Shown piece by piece: positions 8,717 through 16,863 of a stretch of 64,000 nucleotides of DNA (position 1 is its first letter; each line of letters begins with the position of its first letter). Source of the stretch: Methylocystis sp. MJC1 (GTDB taxonomy: Bacteria; Pseudomonadota; Alphaproteobacteria; Rhizobiales; Beijerinckiaceae). The notes below the pieces were generated by a model. The model was not told the DNA's origin and ran no database searches. It saw nothing but the letters and a program-made list of their open reading frames with translations. The stretch lies in contig NZ_CP107558.1 of NCBI RefSeq assembly GCF_026427715.1, positions 1,091,001 to 1,155,000 on the forward strand, written 5' to 3'. The position numbers were made by a program, and so were the translations under genes.

Positions 8717-8769
8717 GCCTATCGCACTCCTTACCAACTACAGGCGCTCTCTTTTAGCAGACACAAAGA

Positions 8770-8795
8770 AGCGCCTGGTTTTCAAGCCAGGCGCT
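8770..8795. terminator. Hairpin, possible terminator
   Basis: AGCGCCTGG at 8770-8778 pairs perfectly with CCAGGCGCT at 8787-8795 around an 8-base loop. On the minus strand the stem is followed by TTCTTTGTGT, a weak T-tract. It lies between the divergently read-out small genes and may be a second stop signal behind the glycine-rich gene. Confidence 0.5.
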
Positions 8796-8900
8796 CGAGT
8801 TGGGAGGGAGTAATGAGATCTAATCAACCTGCTGGTCTTTTGATTGTTCCAGAAATGGGCCTTTTGTCGTGGATGGCCTTCTCTGGCAAACCTTCCCCTA

Positions 8901-8931
8901 AAATGGCGCGCCCGGACATTGCCGGGCGCGC
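8901..8931 (-). terminator. Rho-independent terminator of the glycine-rich gene
   Basis: A perfect 10-bp stem (GCGCGCCCGG at 8906-8915 with CCGGGCGCGC at 8922-8931, loop of 6) lies just past the stop codon of the minus-strand gene ending at 8938. On that strand it is followed by ATTTTA. Confidence 0.7.
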
Positions 8932-8937
8932 GATCGG

Positions 8938-9183
8938 CTAACGGCCCGTTCCCGTGCCGGCGCCCGTTCCTGCGCCAGTATCGGTTCCGGCGGATCCGTC
9001 CGTTCCGGGGTTCCCGGCGCCGGAATTCTTCTGACCACCCATCGTTCCGCTCGAGAGCCTGTCCCGCTGCCGCCAATGCTCGAACCGCCGGCGCTCCCGC
9101 CCCCGGAGCCCATTCCGCCGGCTCCGCCACCCTTGCGCATTCGCGAATGAGGCGCACGCGGCGATCGCAGCCGCTATCGTCAT
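8938..9183 (-). CDS. Exported Gly/Ser/Thr-rich protein with apparent compensating frameshifts
   Basis: From ATG 9183 the frame encodes a signal peptide (MTIAAAIAACASFANAQ) and ends in a low-complexity tail (GTDGSAGTDTGAGTGAGTGT). Between them the in-frame reading is arginine-rich (GWRSRRNGLRGRERRRF). The neighbouring frame over the same bases (about 9050-9140) reads GGAGGMGSGGGSAGGSSIGG, the composition expected of the flanks. Two opposite frameshifts would explain this. A strong terminator follows. The function is unknown; the start could be a little upstream. Confidence 0.5.
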   Translation of the reverse strand: MTIAAAIAACASFANAQGWRSRRNGLRGRERRRFEHWRQRDRLSSGTMGGQKNSGAGNPGTDGSAGTDTGAGTGAGTGTGR

Positions 9184-9562
9184 GGCCCTGATGACGCGCT
9201 TCCTTGTTTTCCTCCTCCAGACGGTCCGATCCGGCGTCAGACGGCCGGCAGATAGAAACGGTTTTTCCAGGAACAATCGTGGGGAGAACGTATCTCGGAG
9301 GGGAATGTGGGCGAGTCGTGATGGAGCTGAAGGCGGAGAGACTTCGACTCGCCGCGCAGGGAACATTGCTTATTTATCCGGTTCACTGGCGTGTTTCGCG
9401 CGCATCGCGGCCTTAAATTTCGATCTCGTGCGCGCAGCAAACGCACTGCATCGACGCCGATGGCGTCGATGCCCCTCACTCCGTTGGGAGCAAATCACCC
9501 ATTTCCACGCTGAGCGGAGACGCCATTTTCAAAACCAGCCCTTGTCAACCCGGGATCGACGC
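9184..9562. other. Intergenic region upstream of hpnN
   Basis: The 379 bases between the glycine-rich gene start (minus) and the likely hpnN start contain open reading frame on plus, continuous with hpnN, but it does not resemble the transporter family. I treat it as untranslated and promoter-bearing. No operator, RNA gene or repeat was recognised. Confidence 0.5.
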
Positions 9563-12163
9563 GTGCTCGGCGCTCTGCTGTTCCTTGTCCATTGCTCAGT
9601 GCGTTACAGCCGCACGGCGATCCTGCTTTGGCTGGCGCTCGCGGTCGCGGCTGGCGTCTTTTCTTACGCGATGTTTGCGATCGATACGGACGTCAATAAT
9701 CTGATCTCGCGGGACCTGCCCTGGCGGCAGAGAGAACTGGCTTATCAGGCCGCTTTTCCTCAAGGGAGAGATACGATTCTCGCGGTTGTCGAAGCGCCGA
9801 CGCCCGAGCAGGCGGGCGCGGCGTCGCATGCTCTTGCGACTGCATTGACCGAGCAGCCGGCGCTTTTTCGAACCGTCGAGGAGGAGGGAGGCGGGCAGTT
9901 TTTCACGCGCAACCGTTTTATTTTTCTGCCGACAGAGGATGTCCGGCAGATCATGGATCGGCTGACGAGCGCAAAGCCCATCCTCACCTTCCTTGTAAGC
10001 GACCAGAGCTTGCGAGGTCTCGCAAAAACGATCGTCTATGTTCTGCACGGGTTGCAGGCCGAGGGCTATTCGCTCGACTATCTCGCCAAATCCTTCAACG
10101 AAGCTTCTGACACGCTGGAAAGGCTTGCGCGGTCTCAGCCCGCGGCCTTCTCCTGGGCGGATATCCTTCAGAGCGCTTCGGAGCCATCCGGACGCCGGCG
10201 ATTGATCCTGGCGCAACCAAAGCTCTTCACCAAGGAGCTTCAGCCCGGAAAGAAAGCAAGCGACGCCATTCGCAAGGCTGTCGCGGATCGCGATCTGCAT
10301 TCGAAATACCAGGCCGATATACGACTCACGGGACCCGTGCCGCTTTCCGACGAGCAGTTCGCCAGCGTGCAGGAGGGAAGCGCCGTCAACGGCGCCATTA
10401 CAGGGGCGATCATTATCGCCATCCTTTGGGCGGCGCTGCGATCCTGGCGGCTTACGGTCGCCGTCGTCGTCTCTTTGTCCTTGGGCCTCGTTGTCACCGC
10501 TGGATTGGGGCTTCTTGTCGCTGGCGCGCTCAATCCAATCTCCATCGCCTTCGCCATGCTTTTCGTGGGTCTCGGAGCGGATTTCGCGGTTCAATATACG
10601 GTTCGATATCGCGCTCAGCGCCACGAGGCGGCGCAATTGACCGAGTCCTTGATGCAATCGGCGGAAATTGTCGGCGTGCCGCTGACGCTGGCAGCAGTTT
10701 CGGCGGCCGCTGGCTTTCTTTCGTTCATGCCGACGCATTATCGGGGGCTAGCGCAGCTTGGGGAGATCGCCGGCCTCGGCATGATCGTGGCCTTTGCATC
10801 GACCTTCACGCTTTTGCCGGCGCTCGTCAAAGCGCTCAATCCGCCAATAGAGCCGCGCGCCATCGCGCAGCCAAGGCTTGCGCCAGTGGATCGCGTTTTG
10901 AGACGGAGGCGTGACGCCATTATCGGCGGAACGGCGTTGCTCGTCACCGCAGGCTCGTTTTTCATCCCTTCCCTAGTGTTCGACTTTAATCCGCTTCACC
11001 TCCAGCGGAAGACATCGCAAGCCGTCACAACTTTCCTCGAACTGAGCCGCGATCCGATGATAGACGCCAACTCTGCGCAAGTCGTTGTGGGTCCGCATGA
11101 AGACGCTCAGGCTGTCGCCGCCAGAGTCGCCGTGATTCCGCAGGTCCTGGACGCGCGAACGATAAAGAGCTTGATCCCCACCGATCAGGCGGCCAAGCTG
11201 GATATCATCCGCAGCGCCAATGAAACGCTCGCCCCAGCCTTCAGCCCCAAGATGAAGCCGAAGCCGACCGACCAGGACAGTGTTTCGGCGCTCGAGACGG
11301 CGCGCGGAGAGCTCGAGAGCGCCGCGGACCGGGAGCATAGCCCGGGATCGCAAGCCGCTCGACGTCTGGCCAATGACCTCGGCGCGCTGGCTGGCGCGGA
11401 CGCATCGGCGCGCGCGAGAGAGGAGACCGCATTTCTCACGCCGCTTGGGGAAGACCTCGACGCCTTGCGGCTTTCGCTCGATCCGACTCCGGTCACGCTC
11501 GAAACGCTGCCGCGCGCGTTTCTGCGCTCCTGGATCTCCGAGGATGGGCGCCAAAGAGTCGACATCTTGCCGAAAGGCGATCCGAACAGTGAGGAGACGA
11601 TCCGCAGCTTCGCGAGCGCGGTGCTGGCCGCCGAGCCCAACGCGACAGGGCGGGCGGTCGCTATCCTGATGTGGTCCCGGACGATGATCACGGCGCTGGT
11701 CGAGGCGGCCGCGATCGCTTTCTGCGTGATTGCGGTTATCCTCTGGATTCCGTTGCGGAGGATCGGCGATGTTTTCCTGACGTTGATTCCGCTGGTCGTT
11801 GCGGCGATCGTCACGCTCGAGATTTGCGCACTGAGCGGGTTCAAACTGAACTACGCCAATATCATCGCCTTCCCGGCGCTGCTCGGCGTCGGCGTCGCGT
11901 TCAAAATCTACTACATTACAGCTTGGAGGCGCGGCGAGATGGCGTTCCTCCAATCGCCGCTGACGCGCGCCGTGTTTTTCAGCGCGCTGCTGACGGCGAC
12001 GGCTTTCGGCAGCCTGTCGGTGTCGAGCAATCCGGGAATGTCCAGCATGGGCGAGCTGCTCGCGCTCTCGCTGGCTTGCACGTTGGCCTCGGCTGTCCTG
12101 CTCCAGCCGGCGCTGATGGGCGAGCCGCGAGAGGGGGAAGCCGAGGACGGGGACGCTCGGTAA
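9563..12163 (+). CDS. hpnN: Hopanoid-associated RND transporter HpnN
   Basis: An MMPL/RND-type inner-membrane exporter. HpnN carries hopanoids to the outer membrane in alphaproteobacteria. Starting at GTG 9563 gives 866 residues, the family's length; a longer frame continues to 9182 but that extension has no family resemblance. The layout is one N-terminal helix (RTAILLWLALAVAAGVFSYA), a large periplasmic loop (TDVNNLISRDLPWRQRELAY), a five-helix bundle (FAMLFVGLGADFAVQYTVRY), a second loop, and a second bundle (LNYANIIAFPALLGVGVAFK). The other hpn biosynthesis genes are absent except hpnI at 24.7 kb. Confidence 0.9.
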   Translation: MLGALLFLVHCSVRYSRTAILLWLALAVAAGVFSYAMFAIDTDVNNLISRDLPWRQRELAYQAAFPQGRDTILAVVEAPTPEQAGAASHALATALTEQPALFRTVEEEGGGQFFTRNRFIFLPTEDVRQIMDRLTSAKPILTFLVSDQSLRGLAKTIVYVLHGLQAEGYSLDYLAKSFNEASDTLERLARSQPAAFSWADILQSASEPSGRRRLILAQPKLFTKELQPGKKASDAIRKAVADRDLHSKYQADIRLTGPVPLSDEQFASVQEGSAVNGAITGAIIIAILWAALRSWRLTVAVVVSLSLGLVVTAGLGLLVAGALNPISIAFAMLFVGLGADFAVQYTVRYRAQRHEAAQLTESLMQSAEIVGVPLTLAAVSAAAGFLSFMPTHYRGLAQLGEIAGLGMIVAFASTFTLLPALVKALNPPIEPRAIAQPRLAPVDRVLRRRRDAIIGGTALLVTAGSFFIPSLVFDFNPLHLQRKTSQAVTTFLELSRDPMIDANSAQVVVGPHEDAQAVAARVAVIPQVLDARTIKSLIPTDQAAKLDIIRSANETLAPAFSPKMKPKPTDQDSVSALETARGELESAADREHSPGSQAARRLANDLGALAGADASARAREETAFLTPLGEDLDALRLSLDPTPVTLETLPRAFLRSWISEDGRQRVDILPKGDPNSEETIRSFASAVLAAEPNATGRAVAILMWSRTMITALVEAAAIAFCVIAVILWIPLRRIGDVFLTLIPLVVAAIVTLEICALSGFKLNYANIIAFPALLGVGVAFKIYYITAWRRGEMAFLQSPLTRAVFFSALLTATAFGSLSVSSNPGMSSMGELLALSLACTLASAVLLQPALMGEPREGEAEDGDAR

Positions 12164-12630
12164 TCGCGGTATTGAGGAATTGCCGCTGGGGCTGCTGCAG
12201 CAGCGCAAGCCGGCTAAGCTCTTCGCCGAGCCGCGCTGCTCGCGTACAGGAATATGGCGGCTGCCTGAAGCTCACAAGTCAGCCGCCAGGTCGAGCTGGC
12301 CGTCGTTGGGTCTCCCTCTTGAGGGAAACCTCGGAGCTTTCCGTTCGCTCGATCACAACGCCCGAGAGCGTTGCATCGATTCAATCTTTTGAACGTCTTG
12401 CGGTTCGCCGGTTGCGCGAAAATTTTTTGGGCAAGCGCGCTCGGATCGAGCCAGCCGCAAATGAGATCCAGAAAGCAGACCCCCGCGCGCCGCTTGGCCG
12501 GCCTCTATCCAGGGACAGGCGCGCATTGCATTTGGTCCCATTCAATCCCGGACTACTATTTCGCGGGACGCCTGTTTTACAATCTGTGAAGGCGAAGTCT
12601 GTTGCGATGATTTGCAGATAGGGAGGCTTG
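12164..12630. other. Intergenic region between hpnN and the MFS exporter
   Basis: About 467 bases with short open frames on both strands but no codon pattern, ribosome-binding site or family match that I can support. GGGAGG at 12621-12626 serves the MFS gene. No RNA gene or repeat is recognised. Confidence 0.5.
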
Positions 12631-14040
12631 ATGGAAGAGCATACGATCAAGCGGTTTCTGCCTTGGGTGGTCGCGACGGCGCTTTTCATGGAGCAGCTCG
12701 ACGCGACGATCGTAAATACAGCCGTCCCCGCCATGGCTGAAAGCTTGCAAGTGAGCCCGCTGAGCTTGAAGGCGGTCGCCGCGAGCTATGTTTTGAGTCT
12801 GGCCGTCGGCATCCCGGTGAGCGGATGGATGGCGGATCGCTACGGAACAAGAAAGGTTTTCGCCGCCGCCATCGCCGTTTTCACAGTCTCGTCGATTTTG
12901 TGCGGATTGTCTCAAAACGCCGGGCAAATGGTCGTCGCCCGAATTCTTCAGGGCGCCGGCGCAGCTTTGATGACCCCGGTCGGAAGATTAACCGTCGTAC
13001 GGACCTTCGAAAAGGCGGAACTGCTGACGGCGATGAACTTCGTCATCATACCGGCGCTTGTGGGGCCTCTTCTCGGCCCTACGGTTGGCGGCCTCATCGT
13101 GCATTGGTTCTCGTGGCGCGACATATTCTTCGTGAATGTCCCCATCGGGCTGATCGCGCAATGGCTGGTCCATCGCTACATGCCCAATTATGTGGAAGAC
13201 ACGAGACGTCCTTTCGACTGGGTGGGCCTCGCCCTGTTTGGATCGGGGACGGCGCTTCTTTCCTGGCTTCTCGAAATATTTGGAGAGCATCAAATCCGCC
13301 CCGCCTTCGGCGCTGGGCTTTTTGCAATAGCGATGGCGCTTCTTCTCGCCTATTGGGCGCATGCGCGGCGCGCCGCTTTTCCATTGCTCGATCTTGCCTT
13401 GTTCAAGAAGCGGACATTTCGCGTTTCGGTAACCGGCGGCTTCGTCACGAGACTCGGCGTCGGTGGATTGCCCTTTCTGACGCCTCTGTTGTTTCAGGTG
13501 GGCCTTGGGCTTCCAGCGTGGGAATCGGGTCTGCTGATGATGCCGACGGCGGCGGCCGCCATGGGCATGAAATTCATCTCGGCGCCCATACTCGCGCGAT
13601 TTGGCTACCGCACCATCCTGGTCACCAACACTGTGATGATCGGCGTGACGACCGGCCTGTATTCCCTGGTGACCGCGAACACGCCTCTCGAGGCCGTGGT
13701 CGCAATCGGTTTTGCGCTGGGCTTTTTCAATTCGCTTCAATTCACAAGTATGAACAGCCTGGCCTACGCAGACGTCGAGCCGCTGGAGTCGAGCATGGCC
13801 GCCACCATCGCCAGCTCGTTCCAGCAAGTATCGATGAGCTTCGGTCTTGCGATCGGATCGCTGGCGGCGGCCTGGTTTCTCGGCGCAGCGCCGCAGTCCA
13901 ATCCCCAGGCGGTCATTGGCGCCCTTCACAACGCTTATCTATTTCTTGGCGGGCTGACTGTCCTCTCGTCTCTGTCTTTCTGGAGATTGCGCGCATATGA
14001 CGGCGCGAGCGTTAGCGGCGCGCAAGCGGAAATGGCTTGA
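12631..14040 (+). CDS. DHA2-family MFS drug exporter
   Basis: A 14-helix proton-driven exporter of the EmrB/QacA type. The first helix has the DHA2 signature LDATIVNTAVPAM, followed by the MFS loop motif GWMADRYGTRKVF and motif C-like segment NFVIIPALVGPLLGPTVGG. ATG 12631 is chosen over the adjacent TTG at 12628 because GGGAGG ends four bases before it. It has no membrane-fusion partner next to it, unlike the second DHA2 protein at 54.5 kb, so it may act alone. The substrate cannot be told from sequence. Confidence 0.88.
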   Translation: MEEHTIKRFLPWVVATALFMEQLDATIVNTAVPAMAESLQVSPLSLKAVAASYVLSLAVGIPVSGWMADRYGTRKVFAAAIAVFTVSSILCGLSQNAGQMVVARILQGAGAALMTPVGRLTVVRTFEKAELLTAMNFVIIPALVGPLLGPTVGGLIVHWFSWRDIFFVNVPIGLIAQWLVHRYMPNYVEDTRRPFDWVGLALFGSGTALLSWLLEIFGEHQIRPAFGAGLFAIAMALLLAYWAHARRAAFPLLDLALFKKRTFRVSVTGGFVTRLGVGGLPFLTPLLFQVGLGLPAWESGLLMMPTAAAAMGMKFISAPILARFGYRTILVTNTVMIGVTTGLYSLVTANTPLEAVVAIGFALGFFNSLQFTSMNSLAYADVEPLESSMAATIASSFQQVSMSFGLAIGSLAAAWFLGAAPQSNPQAVIGALHNAYLFLGGLTVLSSLSFWRLRAYDGASVSGAQAEMA

Positions 14041-14145
14041 GACCCAAACGCGCCGCCAACCGCCTCCATGTCTGTAACAATATGATTTTGATTGATTTTA
14101 TCCTTTGATAATGCTCAGGGAAGGCACGCAACCCAGGGAGACGGC

Positions 14146-14298
14146 ATGCCCTCCATCGCTGAGCTTGAAGAACAATTTGCGAAGGCCCTCGGCAAGAGCT
14201 TCGACGATTTGACCGACGAAGAGCATGAAGCCTTCGGCGTCATGATCGCGCAAGGCTTACGGGAGGCCGCGGTGAACAAGGCCCAGAAAAAGGAATAG
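14146..14298 (+). CDS. Small acidic protein, unknown
   Basis: Fifty residues, MPSIAELEEQFAKALGKSFD followed by DLTDEEHEAFGVMIAQGLRE, with an AGGGAGA ribosome-binding site five bases upstream. The composition is helical and acidic with a lysine-rich end. The codon use looks real. No domain is recognised. It is probably cytoplasmic and expressed by itself. Confidence 0.55.
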   Translation: MPSIAELEEQFAKALGKSFDDLTDEEHEAFGVMIAQGLREAAVNKAQKKE

Positions 14299-14451
14299 AA
14301 CGGCAGGGCGGGGCGAGGTCGCCAAGGCGCTTAGCGCGCTTTCTGCTCGCAGAAAATCACGCGAGGAGAGATCACGCTTAGACCGGGAGTGTCGAGCGCA
14401 TTTTGTTTCGGAATGCGTTCTCGACTATCGCACGCCGTCGGGCGCATTCGC

Positions 14452-14697
14452 CTAGTGCCAGCCCAACAGGCAGACATTGGTCCAGATCTGCTCGAACCCG
14501 TTCCAGACGTTCTGGAAGCAATCGCGGCCGAAATCGTGTCCCTTGTAGCACGTCGGGCACTCTCGCCAGGCGTAGGGCGGTGGCCGCACGGCAATTGAAG
14601 GGCCAACATAGATTGCGGTTGCGGCCGCCGGCTGCGCGATCGTTTGGCCAACAAGGAGCGCGGCGGCGGCCGCAAAAATCAGACGCTTCGCAGCCAT
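14452..14697 (-). CDS. Small exported cysteine-containing protein
   Basis: An ideal AGGAGG lies seven bases before ATG 14697. The 81-residue product has a signal peptide (MAAKRLIFAAAAALLVGQTI, cleavage near AAATA) and a mature part of about 53 residues with four cysteines (ECPTCYKGHDFGRDC...NVCLLGWH). The CPTC pair could bind metal or form a disulfide, but nothing further can be said. It diverges from the Rieske protein gene. Confidence 0.65.
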   Translation of the reverse strand: MAAKRLIFAAAAALLVGQTIAQPAAATAIYVGPSIAVRPPPYAWRECPTCYKGHDFGRDCFQNVWNGFEQIWTNVCLLGWH

Positions 14698-14847
14698 GGC
14701 GTTTCCTCCTGGTCGAACCAGCTATGGCGCCCGAGGAGCCTGGCAAGCGCGCTCTGTCAGGGATTTTGGGGCCGCCTGTCGGAGCGCATGCTGGTCCGCA
14801 ACTTGCGAGTCGGAGGGTCGATATCTTTCTTTGAGAAGGCGACCCCG

Positions 14848-15186
14848 ATGGCGTTCACCTTTATCTGTCAGACAAGCGCCGTAAGCGAAGGGGACATGGG
14901 CCTCTTCCAGGCCGGTCGCAAAAGCGTGCTCCTGGTTTGGCCAATGGGTGGCGAGCTCAAGGCGTATCGCGGGCGCTGCCCGCATGCAGACATGCCGCTG
15001 AGCGAGGCAACCTTTAACGGGCAGACGGTATCCTGTCCGCACCACCAGTGGGGATTCGACGGCGCCAGCGGCAAATGCGTGACGCATCTCGTGCGTAATG
15101 CTCTCCATCCTTACGAGCTACGCGTGGAGGGCGACGAGATTCAGGTCGACGTCGGCCCGGCCAAGGCGGCGCGTGCGCCGGCGTGA
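14848..15186 (+). CDS. Rieske [2Fe-2S] ferredoxin
   Basis: A single-domain soluble Rieske protein of 112 residues. Both cluster-binding boxes are present: C44-P-H46 in GRCPHADMPLSEA and C63-P-H-H66 in SCPHHQWGFDGASGKC. This matches electron-carrier ferredoxins that feed oxygenases (T4moC/BphA3 type). GAGAAGG lies eight bases before ATG 14848. It converges on the pmoC paralogue across a shared hairpin, and no oxygenase hydroxylase subunit lies next to it, so its partner is unknown. Confidence 0.88.
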   Translation: MAFTFICQTSAVSEGDMGLFQAGRKSVLLVWPMGGELKAYRGRCPHADMPLSEATFNGQTVSCPHHQWGFDGASGKCVTHLVRNALHPYELRVEGDEIQVDVGPAKAARAPA

Positions 15187-15250
15187 TCCTTACCCGCCGG
15201 GGTGGCCAAAGGGTCGAGCCTGTCGCCGAAGCTGACCGAGCAGCTTGGGC

Positions 15251-15285
15251 GGCCGGCGCCTGTCGAGGGAGGGACGGCGCCGGCC
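15251..15285. terminator. Shared hairpin between convergent genes
   Basis: GGCCGGCGCC (15251-15260) and GGCGCCGGCC (15276-15285) form a perfect 10-bp stem with a 15-base loop between the convergent Rieske and pmoC-like genes. No long T-tract follows on either side, so termination strength is uncertain. Confidence 0.5.
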
Positions 15286-15321
15286 GGACGACGTGCGCAG
15301 GGTTTATGCGCGCATCGTCAA

Positions 15322-16095
15322 TCAGCGTCGGAGCAAAGCTTCAACGACTTCTTTTCCAAGAAGCTGACGGAGCCGTCCGAGGATCTGCAACGTCACGCCG
15401 AAGACGCCGAGCGACATCCATCCGAAAAAGACGAAGCCCCAATGCAGAGGGCCCGCGAAGCCCTCGTCCATCGCCCAGGAGGTGTGGCCCCATTCATTGA
15501 ACCCGACGTTCGGGATTGTCATGAAGACGCCGCCGACCAGCACAAGGAAGGCGAGCGAGTAGCCCTGGGCAAAAAAGGGCAGCCGCGTCTTCGCATAGAA
15601 GAAAGCGCCGAGCCCGATGATCGCGAACAGCGGGTAGGAAATATAAAAGGTGACGATGTTGCTGGGGGTGAAATCCGTGTCGCGCACCGCGGTCATGTGC
15701 CAGACGGCGGTCTGCTCGGAGAAGAAGCTTAGGCCCCAATACAGGGCCAGCGCAAAGACGACCAGCCATTGCACGAGATAGAGAAGCCGCTGCGTCTCCC
15801 GAGCGGGCGAAAGCTTTTCGAGCTCGCGGTCGCGTGTGCGCCAGAGGTAGCCCGCAAGGAGCGTTGCGCTGGCAATAGAGAGGACGATCGCGGCCTTGAG
15901 CAGATTGCCCCAATAAAGCTGGAACTCTGGGTCGAAGGAGTCGAGTCCGGCGGTCCAGCCGAAAGCTTGCTCGAAGATGCGAAGCAAGGCGACGAAAATG
16001 GTCAAGGCCAGAACGCCAAAAAGGAGCGGCTTGATATTGACGATCCGCGTGGCGCGCTGTGCGGCGCCGGCGGCGTGCGTGTCGGTGATGCTCAT
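15322..16095 (-). CDS. Orphan PmoC/AmoC-family protein with altered copper site
   Basis: A 257-residue six-helix membrane protein closely matching subunit C of particulate methane monooxygenase: FGWTAGLDSFDPEFQLYW, GYLWRTRDRELEKLSP, VRDTDFTPS, PNVGFNEWGHTSW, GPLHWGFVFFGWMSLGVFGV. By alignment to known PmoC, the CuC ligands Asp, His, His correspond here to Thr129, His133 and Asn146, so two of three are lost. The CuD ligands Asn, His, His are kept (N200, H204, H218). No pmoA or pmoB is adjacent. GGAGA precedes ATG 16095. It may be a structural, regulatory or assembly paralogue rather than a catalytic subunit. Confidence 0.92.
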   Translation of the reverse strand: MSITDTHAAGAAQRATRIVNIKPLLFGVLALTIFVALLRIFEQAFGWTAGLDSFDPEFQLYWGNLLKAAIVLSIASATLLAGYLWRTRDRELEKLSPARETQRLLYLVQWLVVFALALYWGLSFFSEQTAVWHMTAVRDTDFTPSNIVTFYISYPLFAIIGLGAFFYAKTRLPFFAQGYSLAFLVLVGGVFMTIPNVGFNEWGHTSWAMDEGFAGPLHWGFVFFGWMSLGVFGVTLQILGRLRQLLGKEVVEALLRR

Positions 16096-16293
16096 CGATT
16101 ATCTCCATAAAATTGCTATCGATCGCGCGGAGGGCTTTTCCGCGCGGCTGCTATCGGGGCGCAAAGGCCCGGCAAGAGGCTGGCTTTGCTCAAGCGTCTT
16201 GAAACGAAAGGGGGGCGCTAATCGGCGCGCCGCGACGCGGTTCTTCTCGCGATCCGTGATCGCCTCTGCGGCGGAAGTCGCAAAGGGATGATC

Positions 16294-16689
16294 TCAGGCG
16301 GAAACCGCTCGGGCCTGGGAAGGGGGCGCGCGTGGAGACTGCGGCGCTCTTTTAGGCTCCATCCGACGTTCTGGAGCAGATCGCGTCGGCGGCAATTCAA
16401 TCGTCGTCGCGGGCGAAATTGGAACTCTGATGGCGGCGTATGTTTTCGGCGGCGGCGCGCCCAACGACCCGCAATGCAAGATGCAGCACAGGCCGTGACG
16501 ATGGCCGCCATGAGGAACGGCTGGCCATCCGTTGTCGATTGGCGCATCTTGAGTCGAGCAGATGACATCAAGATTGGCAGCCGCGAGAGCCGGCGCGCTC
16601 GCGAAAGAAAGCTGCAAGAGCAGCAAGCTGGCGACGATTGTCGCCAGCAGCCGCGTAAAGCTGCTCTCTCGCTTGAGGTTTGGATCCAC
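16294..16689 (-). CDS. DUF2946-like exported His/Cys protein
   Basis: A 131-residue protein with a signal peptide (LLATIVASLLLLQLSFASAP ALA) followed by ICSTQDAP, then HGGHRHGLCCILHCG, and a proline-rich basic tail. The spacing of the first cysteine and the His/Cys cluster recalls DUF2946, a small family often found with copper genes. Immediate upstream placement relative to the pmoC paralogue (both minus, about 200 bases apart) makes a copper-related periplasmic role plausible. This is an inference. Confidence 0.5.
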   Translation of the reverse strand: MDPNLKRESSFTRLLATIVASLLLLQLSFASAPALAAANLDVICSTQDAPIDNGWPAVPHGGHRHGLCCILHCGSLGAPPPKTYAAIRVPISPATTIELPPTRSAPERRMEPKRAPQSPRAPPSQARAVSA

Positions 16690-16863
16690 CGCCGCCGCCT
16701 TTGGTTCCAGGACGAGAGGCTAGAGAGGGACACGAAGGCGGTCAAGCAAACCCCTATCGAGCCCATATGCGGCGAAACGCCGCGCAGGATCTGTGTCATG
16801 CGGGCGAAGCGCGGCCCGCTCGCTGTGAAGTTCGCCCGTCGCCGAACCAGCCGGGCGGTGGGG

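Noticed and set aside
9596-12208. Long minus-strand frames opposite hpnN
   Set aside because: Composition is low-complexity Arg/Gln/His and fully explained by the transporter gene on plus.
12371-12589. A 72-codon open frame between hpnN and the MFS exporter
   Set aside because: No ribosome-binding site, no family resemblance, and irregular composition.
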